A DNA stretch of 64,000 nucleotides from Kumtagia sp964244725 (GTDB taxonomy: Bacteria > Pseudomonadota > Alphaproteobacteria > Rhizobiales > Rhizobiaceae), in assembly GCA_964244725.1 (NCBI GenBank), contig CAXTJQ010000003.1:286119-350118 (forward strand), given 5' to 3'. Both the position numbers and the translations under genes were made by a program. Numbering within the stretch: the first letter of the stretch is position 1; each line of letters begins with the position of its first letter. Positions 1 to 9,497 of the stretch are shown piece after piece. The notes below the pieces were generated by a model that was not told the DNA's origin, did not search any database, and saw only the letters and a program-made list of their open reading frames with translations.

Positions 1-879
1 AACATGGCTCGGCTGCTGGACGCCGGGCTGCGCATGGCGCTGACGCGGACGGCGAGTTCGGCGGAGGAGTGGAATTCGGTCGTCGTCAGCGCCGGCTGCG
101 AGTTCGGCTTCGCCAATCGTCACGATGAGGTCTCGGCCACCGCCGTCGCCGATTTTCTGCTGCGCGACATCACCAACTCGTCGAGCGTGCTGGCCTCGAT
201 CGAGACGGCGCGCAGCAACGCGCGCATGGTGCGCACCGCGCTGACCCGCGAGACCTGGGAAAGCATCAACGAAGCCTGGATGGCGCTCAGGCGCGTCCTC
301 GCCAGACCGATCGACGAGCGCGACCTTCCGACGGTGCTCGACACGATCAAGCGCGAGACGGCCCAGATCCGCGGCACGTTCCACGGTACGATGCTGCGCA
401 ACGAGATCTTCGACTTCGCGCAGCTCGGCACCTTCATCGAGCGGGCCGACAACACCGCGCGCATCCTCGACGTGAAATATTACGTCCTTTTGCCGTCCAT
501 CCATTGGGTCGGGTCGTCGCTCGACAATTACCAATGGGAGTCGATCCTGCGCTCGGTCTCGGCGCACCGGTCCTATCGCTGGGTCTACGAGGCGGACTAC
601 CGCCCGACCAACATCGCCGAATATCTGATCCTCGACGTGCGCATGCCGCGCTCGCTCGCTTTCTGCTACCGCAACATCGCCGACCATCTGAATTATCTCG
701 AAAAGGCCTATGGCGCGGGCCATGCCTGCCAGGAGACGGTGCTGGCGACGCAGGCCAAGCTGAAGGCCGGCGCCATCAAGTCCATCTTCGACACCGGGCT
801 GCACGAATATCTTGGCGCGTTCATCCAGGACAACAACCGGCTCGGCGAGGAAGTCGCGCGCCACTATCGGTTCTATTGA
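1..879 (+). CDS. Alpha-E domain protein (DUF403), 5' end cut off
   Basis: The open frame runs in from the left edge and ends at TGA 877-879. The first visible codons encode a stretch like the N-terminal helix of alpha-E proteins (the usual ENTARLLDAG-type motif reads N-M-A-R-L-L-D-A-G here), so the ATG at 4 is internal and roughly 15-20 residues are missing. The protein is all-helical. A second copy of the repeat motif, RADNTARILDVKYY, lies near residue 145. Alpha-E proteins occur beside a circularly permuted ATP-grasp enzyme, a transglutaminase-like protease and a proteasome homologue; the last two follow here, and an ATP-grasp gene would be expected just upstream, outside the window. The stop overlaps the next start (ATGA), which suggests translational coupling. 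Biochemical function is not established; involvement in peptide synthesis or tagging is a prediction for the family. Confidence 0.9.
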   Translation, partial: NMARLLDAGLRMALTRTASSAEEWNSVVVSAGCEFGFANRHDEVSATAVADFLLRDITNSSSVLASIETARSNARMVRTALTRETWESINEAWMALRRVLARPIDERDLPTVLDTIKRETAQIRGTFHGTMLRNEIFDFAQLGTFIERADNTARILDVKYYVLLPSIHWVGSSLDNYQWESILRSVSAHRSYRWVYEADYRPTNIAEYLILDVRMPRSLAFCYRNIADHLNYLEKAYGAGHACQETVLATQAKLKAGAIKSIFDTGLHEYLGAFIQDNNRLGEEVARHYRFY

Positions 880-1673
880 TGCGGCTCAAGATCTCGCACC
901 GCACCGAATACCGCTACGGCGCACCGACCGCCTACGGCCTGCAGCGGCTCCGCCTGACGCCGACGACAGGCCCCACGCAGACGGTCGAAAGCTGGTCGCT
1001 GGCCATCGAGGGCGCGCGCGAGGAAATTGCTTTCGTCGACCAGTTCGACAACGAGACCCGCCTGATCAGCCTGGAGGGCGGCTCTGCGACGGTTGCGGTG
1101 GTGGCCGAAGGCATCGTGGAAACACGCGACACCGTGGGAATGGGTGGACATCATGCGGGATTCGCGCCGCTTTGGCTTTACGGCCGCATGACGCCGCTGA
1201 CCGAACCGGGCGCAGCTTTGCGCGAATTTGCCGGTGCGATCAAGCAGGGCGACCAGATTGGCAGCCTGCACAATCTCATGAACGCGGTCGCCGACACGGT
1301 CGACTATATCGCCGGCGCGACCTCGGCGGCCACGACCGCCGAACAGGCGCTGACCGCCCGCAGCGGCGTTTGCCAGGACCATGCCCACATCTTCATCGCG
1401 GCGGCGCGCCTGCTTGGCTACCCCGCCCGATACGTCAGCGGTTATCTGATGATGGACGCGACGAAAGAGCAGGCGGCCAGCCACGCCTGGGCCGAAGCGC
1501 ATGTGCGCGGCCTGGGCTGGGTGGCCTTCGACGCCTCCAACCGCATTTCCCCCGACGAGCGCTACGTCCGCCTCGCCATCGGACGGGATTATCGCGACGC
1601 GACGCCCGTATCCGGCATAAGGCTGGGACAGGGCGCGGAAGCGCTTGCGGTGACGATCACGGTGGAGCAGTAA
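879..1673 (+). CDS. Transglutaminase-like cysteine protease family protein
   Basis: 264 residues, start ATG 879-881 overlapping the upstream stop. The N-terminal half (about 1-110) is the beta-rich domain seen in bacterial transglutaminase-like proteins (begins MRLKISHRTEYRY). The C-terminal half carries the papain-like triad: Cys165 in RSGVCQDHAH, His202 in ASHAWAEA, Asp218 in AFDASN. No signal peptide is visible, so it is likely cytoplasmic. In this gene set the enzyme is thought to cleave or form peptide/isopeptide bonds alongside the ATP-grasp/alpha-E pair and the proteasome homologue. Substrate unknown. A longer open frame begins at 504 but overlaps the alpha-E gene and lacks family similarity before 879. 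Confidence 0.9.
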   Translation: MRLKISHRTEYRYGAPTAYGLQRLRLTPTTGPTQTVESWSLAIEGAREEIAFVDQFDNETRLISLEGGSATVAVVAEGIVETRDTVGMGGHHAGFAPLWLYGRMTPLTEPGAALREFAGAIKQGDQIGSLHNLMNAVADTVDYIAGATSAATTAEQALTARSGVCQDHAHIFIAAARLLGYPARYVSGYLMMDATKEQAASHAWAEAHVRGLGWVAFDASNRISPDERYVRLAIGRDYRDATPVSGIRLGQGAEALAVTITVEQ

Positions 1674-1703
1674 TCCTCGCTTTGTACTCCGGGTTTGATT
1701 CCA

Positions 1704-2435
1704 ATGACCTACTGCGTCGGCCTGAAGATCGACCGCGGCCTCGTGTTCATGTCGGACACGCGGACCAACGCCGGCATCGACAGCATCTCCACCTTCCGAA
1801 AGATGCATGTCTGGGAGACGCCGGGCGAGCGCGTCGTGACGCTCATGTCGGCCGGGAACCTCGCCACGACGCAGAACGTGATCAGCCTGCTCAACGGCCG
1901 CGACAAGCCGCTCGACGAGCGCAAATCCTCGGTGCTGGAGACGCCGTCCATGTATCAGACGGCGCGGCTGATCGGCGAAACCGTGAAGGAGGTCATCCTT
2001 CGGTCCTCGCCGACCGGGCAGAAGGCGGATTCCTATTTCAATGCATCCTTCATTCTCGGCGGCCAGATCAGGGGCTCGGTTCCGCGGCTCTTCATGATCT
2101 ATCCGGAAGGCAATTTCATCGAATCGACGGACGACACGCCTTTCTTCCAGGTCGGCGAGACGAAATACGGCAAGCCGATCATCGTGCGCGCGTACGACCG
2201 CGAGATGAGCTTTGCGGAGGCCGTGAAGCTTCTGATCGTGTCGTTCGATTCGACGGTCAAGTCGAACCTTTCGGTGGGCCTTCCGCTCGATCTGTTGTTC
2301 TACGAGAAGGACAGCTACCGCGTCGGCGTCCAGAAGCGCATAGGACATGACGACGACTACTACCGCAGCGTTTCGACCGGCTGGTCGACGGCGCTGAAGA
2401 ACGCGTTTCGCAGCCTGCCGGATTTCCCGGAATAG
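1704..2435 (+). CDS. Anbu-type proteasome-like peptidase
   Basis: 243 residues. An in-frame TTG lies at 1695, but ATG 1704 is preferred because removing Met1 exposes Thr2 (M-T-Y-C-V-G-L), the N-terminal nucleophile of this fold. Asp18 in MSDTRTNAG and Lys33 in STFRKMHVWE fall where the catalytic Asp17 and Lys33 of proteasome beta subunits lie. Anbu proteins are bacterial relatives of HslV and the 20S beta subunit that form open ring or helical assemblies without a known dedicated ATPase; no hslU-like gene is seen here. Position directly behind the alpha-E and transglutaminase genes is the standard Anbu context. Cytoplasmic. Substrates unknown; degradation of peptide-tagged products is a family-level hypothesis. 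Confidence 0.88.
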   Translation: MTYCVGLKIDRGLVFMSDTRTNAGIDSISTFRKMHVWETPGERVVTLMSAGNLATTQNVISLLNGRDKPLDERKSSVLETPSMYQTARLIGETVKEVILRSSPTGQKADSYFNASFILGGQIRGSVPRLFMIYPEGNFIESTDDTPFFQVGETKYGKPIIVRAYDREMSFAEAVKLLIVSFDSTVKSNLSVGLPLDLLFYEKDSYRVGVQKRIGHDDDYYRSVSTGWSTALKNAFRSLPDFPE

Positions 2436-2494
2436 CGGTGCTTCCCGACGCCTGACGGCCTTCAAATCCGCTCGTCATTGGCGGCTTCCGCCCG

Positions 2495-2529
2495 CTTTCG
2501 TTTTCGGCTATTAAAAAGAAAAACGAAAG
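2495..2529. promoter_or_regulatory. Inverted repeat upstream of glpR, candidate GlpR operator
   Basis: Perfect 10-base arms CTTTCGTTTT (2495-2504) and AAAACGAAAG (2520-2529) separated by 15 bases, ending 13 bases before the glpR ATG. A second TTTCG lies at 2502-2506. TTTCG-rich operators are typical of DeoR-family repressors, so autoregulation by GlpR is a reasonable inference, not shown. Confidence 0.5.
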
Positions 2530-2542
2530 TCGGGAGGCTCGG

Positions 2543-3316
2543 ATGTATCTTCCGCCACGTCATGCCGAAATCGTGCAGATGGCGAAGGACAATGGACGCG
2601 TGCTGGTCGACGACCTCGCGGCGCATTTCAGCGTGACGCCGCAGACCATCCGCAAGGATCTCAACGACCTCTGCGACCAACGCCTGCTGAGCCGAATCCA
2701 TGGCGGCGCGCTTTTCCCATCCGGCATCGCCAACATGGAATACGAGGCTCGGCGCAGGATCGCCTCCGACGAAAAGGAGGCGATCGGTATGGCCGCGGCG
2801 CGCCTCATACCCGACAACGCATCGCTGTTCATCAACATCGGCACCACCACGGAAGCGGTAAGCAAGGCGCTGCTGGACCATTCCGGCCTGATGGTCATCA
2901 CCAACAACATCAATGTCGCCAACAGGATGCGGGTCTATCCCGGTATCGAGGTCGTCATTGCCGGCGGCGTCGTGCGCGGTTCGGACGGCGGCGTGGTCGG
3001 CGAGGCTGCAGTCGATTTCATCGAGCAGTTCAAGGTCGACTACGCCGTCATCGGCGCTTCCGCGATCGATCATGACGGCGCGCTGCTGGATTTCGACTTT
3101 CGCGAAGTGAAGGTCGCTCAGGCGATCATCGCCAATGCGCGCCACGTTATCCTCGTCGCCGACGCGACCAAGTTCGAACGCACGGCGCCGGTGCGCATCG
3201 CGCAGCTTTCGCAGGTCGATACGTTCATTACCGATCGCTGCGAAATCGGGACGATCCGCGCAATCTGCCTCGAATCGGAAGTCAACCTCATCGAAACGAC
3301 GCCACCCAAGGCGTGA
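2543..3316 (+). CDS. glpR: DeoR-family repressor of the glycerol regulon
   Basis: 257 residues. N-terminal winged helix-turn-helix (about 5-60: RHAEIVQMAKDNGRV, then FSVTPQTIRKDLNDL, ending at the DeoR signature LLSRIHGGA). C-terminal DeoRC sensor domain (about 75-235) with the GTTTEAVSKAL phosphosugar-binding loop; glycerol-3-phosphate is the expected inducer for GlpR. A GGGAGG ribosome binding site at 2532-2537 supports ATG 2543. It stands immediately upstream of glpD and the glycerol importer in the same direction, which identifies it as GlpR rather than another DeoR regulator. Confidence 0.88.
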   Translation: MYLPPRHAEIVQMAKDNGRVLVDDLAAHFSVTPQTIRKDLNDLCDQRLLSRIHGGALFPSGIANMEYEARRRIASDEKEAIGMAAARLIPDNASLFINIGTTTEAVSKALLDHSGLMVITNNINVANRMRVYPGIEVVIAGGVVRGSDGGVVGEAAVDFIEQFKVDYAVIGASAIDHDGALLDFDFREVKVAQAIIANARHVILVADATKFERTAPVRIAQLSQVDTFITDRCEIGTIRAICLESEVNLIETTPPKA

Positions 3317-3352
3317 CTTGCCGGCGCCGACGAAATCGATGCTTCGACGTCT

Positions 3353-3384
3353 ATTTCGTTTGACATTCGGAATGATTTCGAAAT
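3353..3384. promoter_or_regulatory. Three TTCG boxes at 11-bp spacing before glpD, candidate GlpR operator
   Basis: TTTCG at 3354-3358, ATTCG at 3365-3369 and TTTCG at 3376-3380 place the CG steps exactly 11 bases apart, on one helix face. The last box lies in the palindrome ATTTCGAAAT (3375-3384). The motif resembles the inverted repeat before glpR. It sits 60-90 bases before the glpD start, so it could control the whole glpD-STPQUV-K series. Confidence 0.45.
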
Positions 3385-3446
3385 AATCGCCCTCGGCTTT
3401 CGAGAGCGGCTAAAATGCTGCAGTGCGAAAGCCTGGGAGGATTTTC

Positions 3447-4970
3447 TTGGGCGATCCGGCAATCCATGACATTTTTGTCATCGGTGGCGGCATCAATGGA
3501 TGCGGCATCGCTCGCGATGCCGTCGGCCGGGGCTTCTCCGTCTTCCTTGCGGAGATGAACGACCTCGCCAGCGGCACGTCGTCCGGCTCGACCAAGCTCA
3601 TCCATGGCGGTCTGCGCTACCTCGAGCACTACGAGTTCCGGCTTGTCCGCGAGGCGCTGATGGAGCGCGAGGTGCTCTGGAAGATGGCGCCGCACATCAT
3701 CTGGCCGATGCGTTTCGTGCTGCCCTACGCGCAAGGCCTTCGCCCGGCATGGCTGCTGCGGCTCGGGCTTTTCCTCTACGATCATATCGGCGGCCGCAAG
3801 CTGCTCCCCGCCACCAAGACGCTGGACATGACGCGCGACCCCGCCGGCAAGCCGCTCAAGCCGCTGTTCAAAAAAGCTTTCGAATATTCGGACGGCTGGG
3901 TCAACGACGCCCGACTCGTCGTCCTGAATGCGCGCGACGCCGCGGACCGGGGCGCAATCATAAGGACCCGTGCCCGTGTCGTTAGTGCTCGCCGCGACGG
4001 CGAACTGTGGGAAATCGCTGTCGAGCATACGCGCACGCGAGTCGTCGAGAAGATGCAGGCGAAGCTGATCGTCAACGCGGCCGGCCCCTGGGTCGATCAG
4101 ATTCTGTCGGGCGCGGTCGGCCGCAACGATGTCCACAATGTCCGCCTCGTCGGCGGCAGCCATATCGTCGTGAACAAGAAGTTTGACGATCCGCGCGCCT
4201 ATTTTTTCCAGAACAAGGATGGCCGAATCATCTTCGCCATCCCCTACGAGGAGGATTTCACCTTGATCGGCACAACCGACAGGGACTATGTCGGCGATCC
4301 GAAGGACGCCAGGATCACCGATACCGAAATCGACTATCTTTGCGCCGCCGCAAGCGAATATTTCGCCGATCCCGTCAGACGTTCCGATATCGTCTGGACT
4401 TATTCGGCCGTGCGCCCGCTCTACGACGACGGCGCGTCCAAGGCGCAGGAAGCGACCCGAGACTACGTGATCAAGGCGGACGGCAAGCCGGGAGAGGCGG
4501 CGGTGGTCAACGTCTTCGGCGGCAAGATCACGACCTATCGGCGGCTTGCCGAATCCATGCTGGAGAGGATCGAGGATCATCTCGGCAAGCGCGGCAAACC
4601 ATGGACGGCGGGCGCGACGCTGCCGGGGGGCGATTTCCCGGCCACGGGCTACGAGGCGCAGGTTACCAAATTGAAGGCAGCCTATCCGTTCCTCGATCTG
4701 GCGCACGCCAGGCGGCTGGTGCGCGCCTATGGAACGAAGGCCGGCGAATTGCTCGGCCCCTCGCGGTCGATCGAGGATTTGGGGCGCAATTTCGGCGCCG
4801 ACCTCTACGAGGCGGAGGTTCGCTACTTGATGCGCGCCGAATGGGCCGTTTTCGCCGAGGATGTGCTTTGGCGTCGGAGCAAGCGCGGGTTGCGCCTGAG
4901 CAAGGACGAAGCCGTCGCGCTCGATGAATTCATGGCGGATGCGCGCGGCGAGCGAGCTGCCGCCGAATAG
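3447..4970 (+). CDS. glpD: Aerobic glycerol-3-phosphate dehydrogenase (FAD)
   Basis: 507 residues from the TTG at 3447. That start is chosen because GGGAGG (3435-3440) sits six bases before it; a GTG at 3423 in the same frame has no such site and would add eight residues. N-terminal dinucleotide-binding motif VIGGGINGCGIARDA, followed by the conserved GTSSGSTKLIHGGLRYLE and, near the C-terminus of the catalytic domain, NVFGGKITTYRRLAESML; the remainder is the GlpO/GlpD C-terminal helical domain. It oxidises glycerol-3-phosphate to dihydroxyacetone phosphate and passes electrons to ubiquinone at the inner membrane. Product of GlpK (11309) is its substrate. Confidence 0.95.
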   Translation: MGDPAIHDIFVIGGGINGCGIARDAVGRGFSVFLAEMNDLASGTSSGSTKLIHGGLRYLEHYEFRLVREALMEREVLWKMAPHIIWPMRFVLPYAQGLRPAWLLRLGLFLYDHIGGRKLLPATKTLDMTRDPAGKPLKPLFKKAFEYSDGWVNDARLVVLNARDAADRGAIIRTRARVVSARRDGELWEIAVEHTRTRVVEKMQAKLIVNAAGPWVDQILSGAVGRNDVHNVRLVGGSHIVVNKKFDDPRAYFFQNKDGRIIFAIPYEEDFTLIGTTDRDYVGDPKDARITDTEIDYLCAAASEYFADPVRRSDIVWTYSAVRPLYDDGASKAQEATRDYVIKADGKPGEAAVVNVFGGKITTYRRLAESMLERIEDHLGKRGKPWTAGATLPGGDFPATGYEAQVTKLKAAYPFLDLAHARRLVRAYGTKAGELLGPSRSIEDLGRNFGADLYEAEVRYLMRAEWAVFAEDVLWRRSKRGLRLSKDEAVALDEFMADARGERAAAE

Positions 4971-5001
4971 AGTGTGAGCGAAAGGCCTGGGAGGAGGCGG
5001 G

Positions 5002-6084
<1,083 letters not shown>

Positions 6085-6096
6085 GGGCGGGACAAG

Positions 6097-7161
6097 ATGG
6101 CGCGTATCGATCTCGACCACATCCGCCACGCCTACGCGGCGAACCCGAAGAGCGACGCGGACTATGCGCTCAAGGAGGTGCATCACACCTTTGACGACGG
6201 CGGCGCCTACGCGCTTCTCGGCCCGTCCGGCTGCGGCAAGACGACGTTGCTGAACATCATTTCCGGCCTGCTGCAGGCCTCGCATGGCCGGCTGCTGTTC
6301 GACGGCCGCGACGTGACGCGGCTGTCGACGCAGGAGCGCAACATCGCGCAGGTGTTCCAGTTTCCGGTGATCTACGACACGATGACCGTCTACGACAATC
6401 TGGCGTTTCCATTGCGCAACCGCGGGGTTTCCGAGCCGGAAGTCGATCGCAAGGTCCGCGAGACGCTGGCGATGATCGATCTCGCGGATTGGGCGAAGCG
6501 CAAGGCGAGGGGGCTGACCGCCGACCAGAAGCAGAAGATTTCGCTCGGCCGCGGCCTTGTGCGCTCCGACGTCAACGCGATCCTCTTCGACGAGCCGCTG
6601 ACCGTCATCGATCCGCACATGAAATGGGTGCTGCGCTCGCAATTGAAGCTCCTGCACCGCCGTTTCGGCTTCACCATGGTCTACGTCACGCACGACCAGA
6701 CCGAGGCGCTGACCTTCGCCGAGAAGGTCGTGGTGATGTACGACGGGGAAATCGTCCAGATCGGCACGCCGGCCGAATTGTTCGAACGTCCAAAGCATAC
6801 ATTCGTCGGCTATTTCATCGGTTCGCCCGGCATGAACGTCATGCCGGTCGAGGTCGAAGGCGAGAATGCGCGTCTTGGCTCGCAGACGATCGCGCTGCCC
6901 GGCGCGCCGGCAGCCCCGGGCGCCACCGAATTGGGCATCCGCCCTGAATATGTCCGGCTCGGCTCCGCCGGCATGCCGCTGTCGATCACCAAGGTCGAGG
7001 ATATCGGCCGCCATAAGGTCGTGCGCGGCAAGATCGAGGGCCGCGAGATCGCGGCGATCGTGCCCGAGGACGGCGAAATTCCGGCCGATGCGCGGATCAG
7101 TTTCGATCCGGCCGGCATCAATCTCTATGCCAATTCCTGGCGCGTCGAGATGGGGGCGTAG
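6097..7161 (+). CDS. glpT: Glycerol ABC importer, ATPase subunit 2
   Basis: 354 residues. Walker A GPSGCGKTT (42-50), Walker B AILFDEP (161-167) and an intact switch region VYVTHDQTEAL with His199, but the signature is degraded: the LSGGQ position reads LTADQKQK (140-147). This is the mirror image of GlpS, which keeps the signature but lacks the switch His. C-terminal TOBE-like domain from about 240. Energises glycerol uptake with GlpS, GlpP and GlpQ. This glpT is the rhizobial ABC subunit, not the E. coli G3P antiporter of the same name. Confidence 0.9.
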   Translation: MARIDLDHIRHAYAANPKSDADYALKEVHHTFDDGGAYALLGPSGCGKTTLLNIISGLLQASHGRLLFDGRDVTRLSTQERNIAQVFQFPVIYDTMTVYDNLAFPLRNRGVSEPEVDRKVRETLAMIDLADWAKRKARGLTADQKQKISLGRGLVRSDVNAILFDEPLTVIDPHMKWVLRSQLKLLHRRFGFTMVYVTHDQTEALTFAEKVVVMYDGEIVQIGTPAELFERPKHTFVGYFIGSPGMNVMPVEVEGENARLGSQTIALPGAPAAPGATELGIRPEYVRLGSAGMPLSITKVEDIGRHKVVRGKIEGREIAAIVPEDGEIPADARISFDPAGINLYANSWRVEMGA

Positions 7162-7164
7162 GCC

Positions 7165-8031
7165 GTGGACAAGACCTGGAACAACAAAGCCTGGTTCATG
7201 GTCCTGCCGGTGCTCGTGCTCGTCGCGTTCTCGGCCGTTATCCCGCTGATGACGGTGGTCAACTACTCCGTCCAGGACACGTTCGGGAACAACGTCTTCT
7301 CCTGGTATGGCGTCGGTTGGTTCGAGGACATGCTGCATTCCGACCGCTTCTGGGAGGCGATGGGGCGCAATTTGATCTTTTCGGGCATCATCCTGGCGAT
7401 CGAGGTGCCGCTTGGCATCCTGATCGCGCTCAACATGCCGAAATCCGGATGGGGCGTGCCGGTCTGCCTGGTGCTGATGGCGCTGCCGCTGCTGATCCCC
7501 TGGAACGTCGTCGGCACGATCTGGCAGGTCTTCGGGCGCATCGACATCGGGCTGCTCGGCCATACGCTGGATGCGCTCGGCTTCGACTACAACTACGTCA
7601 ACGACCCGTTCGACGCCTGGGTAACCGTCATCGTCATGGACGTCTGGCACTGGACGAGCCTCGTCGTGCTGCTTTGCTATGCCGGCCTCGTCTCGATCCC
7701 GGACGCCTACTATCAGGCCGCCAAGATCGACGGCGCGTCGCGCTGGTCGATCTTCCGCTACATCCAGTTGCCCAAGATGAACCGCGTGCTGCTGATCGCC
7801 GTGCTGCTGCGCTTCATGGACAGTTTCATGATCTATACCGAGCCGTTCGTGGTGACCGGCGGCGGTCCCGGCAACTCGACGACCTTCCTGTCGATCGATC
7901 TCGTCAAGATGGCGGTCGGCCAGTTCGACCTCGGCCCGGCGGCGGCGATGTCGATCATCTACTTCCTGATAGTGCTCCTGCTGTCATGGGTGTTCTACAC
8001 CGTCATGACCAACTTCGACGCGGAGCGCTGA
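7165..8031 (+). CDS. glpP: Glycerol ABC importer, permease 1
   Basis: 288 residues from GTG 7165, three bases after the glpT stop. About six membrane segments, starting with FMVLPVLVLVAFSAVI near residue 15. The cytoplasmic EAA loop that contacts the ATPases is YYQAAKIDGASRWSIFRYI (about 175-195). MalF/UgpA-type inner-membrane component. Partner of GlpQ, which begins one base after its stop. Confidence 0.9.
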   Translation: MDKTWNNKAWFMVLPVLVLVAFSAVIPLMTVVNYSVQDTFGNNVFSWYGVGWFEDMLHSDRFWEAMGRNLIFSGIILAIEVPLGILIALNMPKSGWGVPVCLVLMALPLLIPWNVVGTIWQVFGRIDIGLLGHTLDALGFDYNYVNDPFDAWVTVIVMDVWHWTSLVVLLCYAGLVSIPDAYYQAAKIDGASRWSIFRYIQLPKMNRVLLIAVLLRFMDSFMIYTEPFVVTGGGPGNSTTFLSIDLVKMAVGQFDLGPAAAMSIIYFLIVLLLSWVFYTVMTNFDAER

Positions 8032-8032
8032 G

Positions 8033-8944
8033 ATGGCGGAAATCCGGCACACGGCCGCGCGCACCGATACCTTGCCCGCCGCGGCGGGGCCGGCGGCCGC
8101 CGGCCAGGACCAGGTGGCGCGCGCCATGCGGCGGCGTGGCGACGAGTCGCGCTTCTGGTGGCTGATCCCGACGATCTACATCATCTTCCTCATGCTGCCG
8201 ATCTATTGGCTCATCAACATGAGCTTCAAGACCAACCAGGAAATTCTCGGCGCGTTCGCCCTCTGGCCGGCCAATCCGACGCTCGCCAATTACGAGGTGA
8301 TCTTCACGGACCCGTCCTGGTACAAGGGCTACATCAACTCGATCATCTACGTCGTGATGAACACGGTGATCTCGATCGCCGTCGCGCTGCCCGCGGCCTA
8401 CGCCTTTTCGCGCTACCGGTTCCTCGGCGACAAGCACCTCTTTTTCTGGCTGCTCACCAACCGCATGGCGCCGCCCGCCGTCTTTGTGCTGCCGTTCTTC
8501 CAGCTCTATTCGGCCTTCGGGCTGATCGATACGCATATCGCCGTGGCGCTGGCGCACTGCCTGTTCAACGTGCCGCTCGCGGTCTGGATTCTCGAGGGCT
8601 TCATGTCGGGCGTGCCCAAGGAGATCGACGAGACCGCCTATATCGATGGCTACTCGTTCCCGCGCTTCTTCCTCAAGATATTCACCCCGCTGATCGCGTC
8701 GGGCATCGGCGTGGCGGCCTTCTTCTGCTTCATGTTCTCCTGGGTCGAACTCTTGATCGCCCGCACGCTGACCACGACCGCCGCCAAGCCGATCGCCGCG
8801 ATCATGACGCGGACGGTCTCCGCCGCCGGCATGGATTGGGGCGTGTTGGCGGCGGCCGGGGTGCTGACCATCATCCCGGGCGCGCTGGTGATCTGGTTCG
8901 TGCGCAACTACATTGCCAAGGGCTTCGCCCTGGGGAGGGTGTGA
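8033..8944 (+). CDS. glpQ: Glycerol ABC importer, permease 2
   Basis: 303 residues, MalG/UgpE-type. A hydrophilic N-terminus of about 40 residues precedes the first membrane segment (WLIPTIYIIFLMLPIYWL); about six segments in all. The EAA loop reads IDETAYIDGYSFPRFFLKI (about 200-218). TGAGATG joins it to glpP, so translation is probably coupled. Here glpQ means the rhizobial permease, not the glycerophosphodiester phosphodiesterase. Confidence 0.9.
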   Translation: MAEIRHTAARTDTLPAAAGPAAAGQDQVARAMRRRGDESRFWWLIPTIYIIFLMLPIYWLINMSFKTNQEILGAFALWPANPTLANYEVIFTDPSWYKGYINSIIYVVMNTVISIAVALPAAYAFSRYRFLGDKHLFFWLLTNRMAPPAVFVLPFFQLYSAFGLIDTHIAVALAHCLFNVPLAVWILEGFMSGVPKEIDETAYIDGYSFPRFFLKIFTPLIASGIGVAAFFCFMFSWVELLIARTLTTTAAKPIAAIMTRTVSAAGMDWGVLAAAGVLTIIPGALVIWFVRNYIAKGFALGRV

Positions 8945-8971
8945 TGAGGGTGGCGACGGGATGGCTGCGTC

Positions 8972-9127
8972 TGGGTCCTCTCCTGCGAAGCGGGGGAGGG
9001 GGACCACACGAAGTGTGGTGGAGGGGGCGAGTGACGGGGCGAGAGGGTCGGACCCGGCGGCGGGCTTCATCTGCCCCCTCCACCATGCTGCGCATGGTCC
9101 CCCTCCCCCGTAAACGGGGGAGGACCT
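8972..9127. repeat. Nested intergenic palindromic repeat element
   Basis: About 156 bases of G- and C-runs with nested inverted repeats: GGTCCTC near 8973 pairs with GAGGACC at the 3' end; GGGGGAGGGGGACCA pairs with TGGTCCCCCTCCCCC; GGTGGAGGGGGC pairs with GCCCCCTCCACC; inner hairpins form from CCACACGAAGTGTGG and CCATGCTGCGCATGG. Not coding. It resembles the short palindromic repeats scattered through rhizobial intergenic DNA. Here it lies inside the glycerol operon between glpQ and glpU. Confidence 0.75.
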
Positions 9128-9134
9128 AAGCACC

Positions 9135-9416
9135 ATGACCCTCTCCTGGATGGCATGGACGTTTCCGACCGCGCTCTTCTTCATCACGATCCTGCTCCTT
9201 CTGATCGCCATGGGCGTCTGGGAATACGCCTCGCCCGGCGGCAACCCGCGCATCGGGGTCCTGCGCTTCGAGACCACGCGCGGGGACCGGCTTTTCGTTT
9301 CGCTGCTCGGCAGCGCTTTCATCCATCTCGCTTGGTTGGGTCTGATCGGACCCAACCTGTGGTGGGCTCTCGCTCTCTCGGCGGTCTACGCCATTGGCGT
9401 ATTCCGGTTCGTTTAG
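9135..9416 (+). CDS. glpU: Small membrane protein of the glycerol importer (DUF2160)
   Basis: 93 residues with two or three membrane segments (about 8-26: FPTALFFITILLLLIAMGV; about 57-91, including LIGPNLWWALALSAVYAIG). Matches in size and position the DUF2160 protein called GlpU in the Rhizobium leguminosarum glpSTPQUV glycerol transporter. Its role is not known; an accessory subunit of the permease is likely. It is separated from glpQ by a palindromic repeat but still lies between permease and binding-protein genes. Confidence 0.8.
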   Translation: MTLSWMAWTFPTALFFITILLLLIAMGVWEYASPGGNPRIGVLRFETTRGDRLFVSLLGSAFIHLAWLGLIGPNLWWALALSAVYAIGVFRFV

Positions 9417-9497
9417 AGGGGGAAATACCGGAGGCGCCGCATTGCCGGCGGCGTTTCCAGCTTGACGTCGAGACTTAATTCAAAGGGAGGAATCCAT

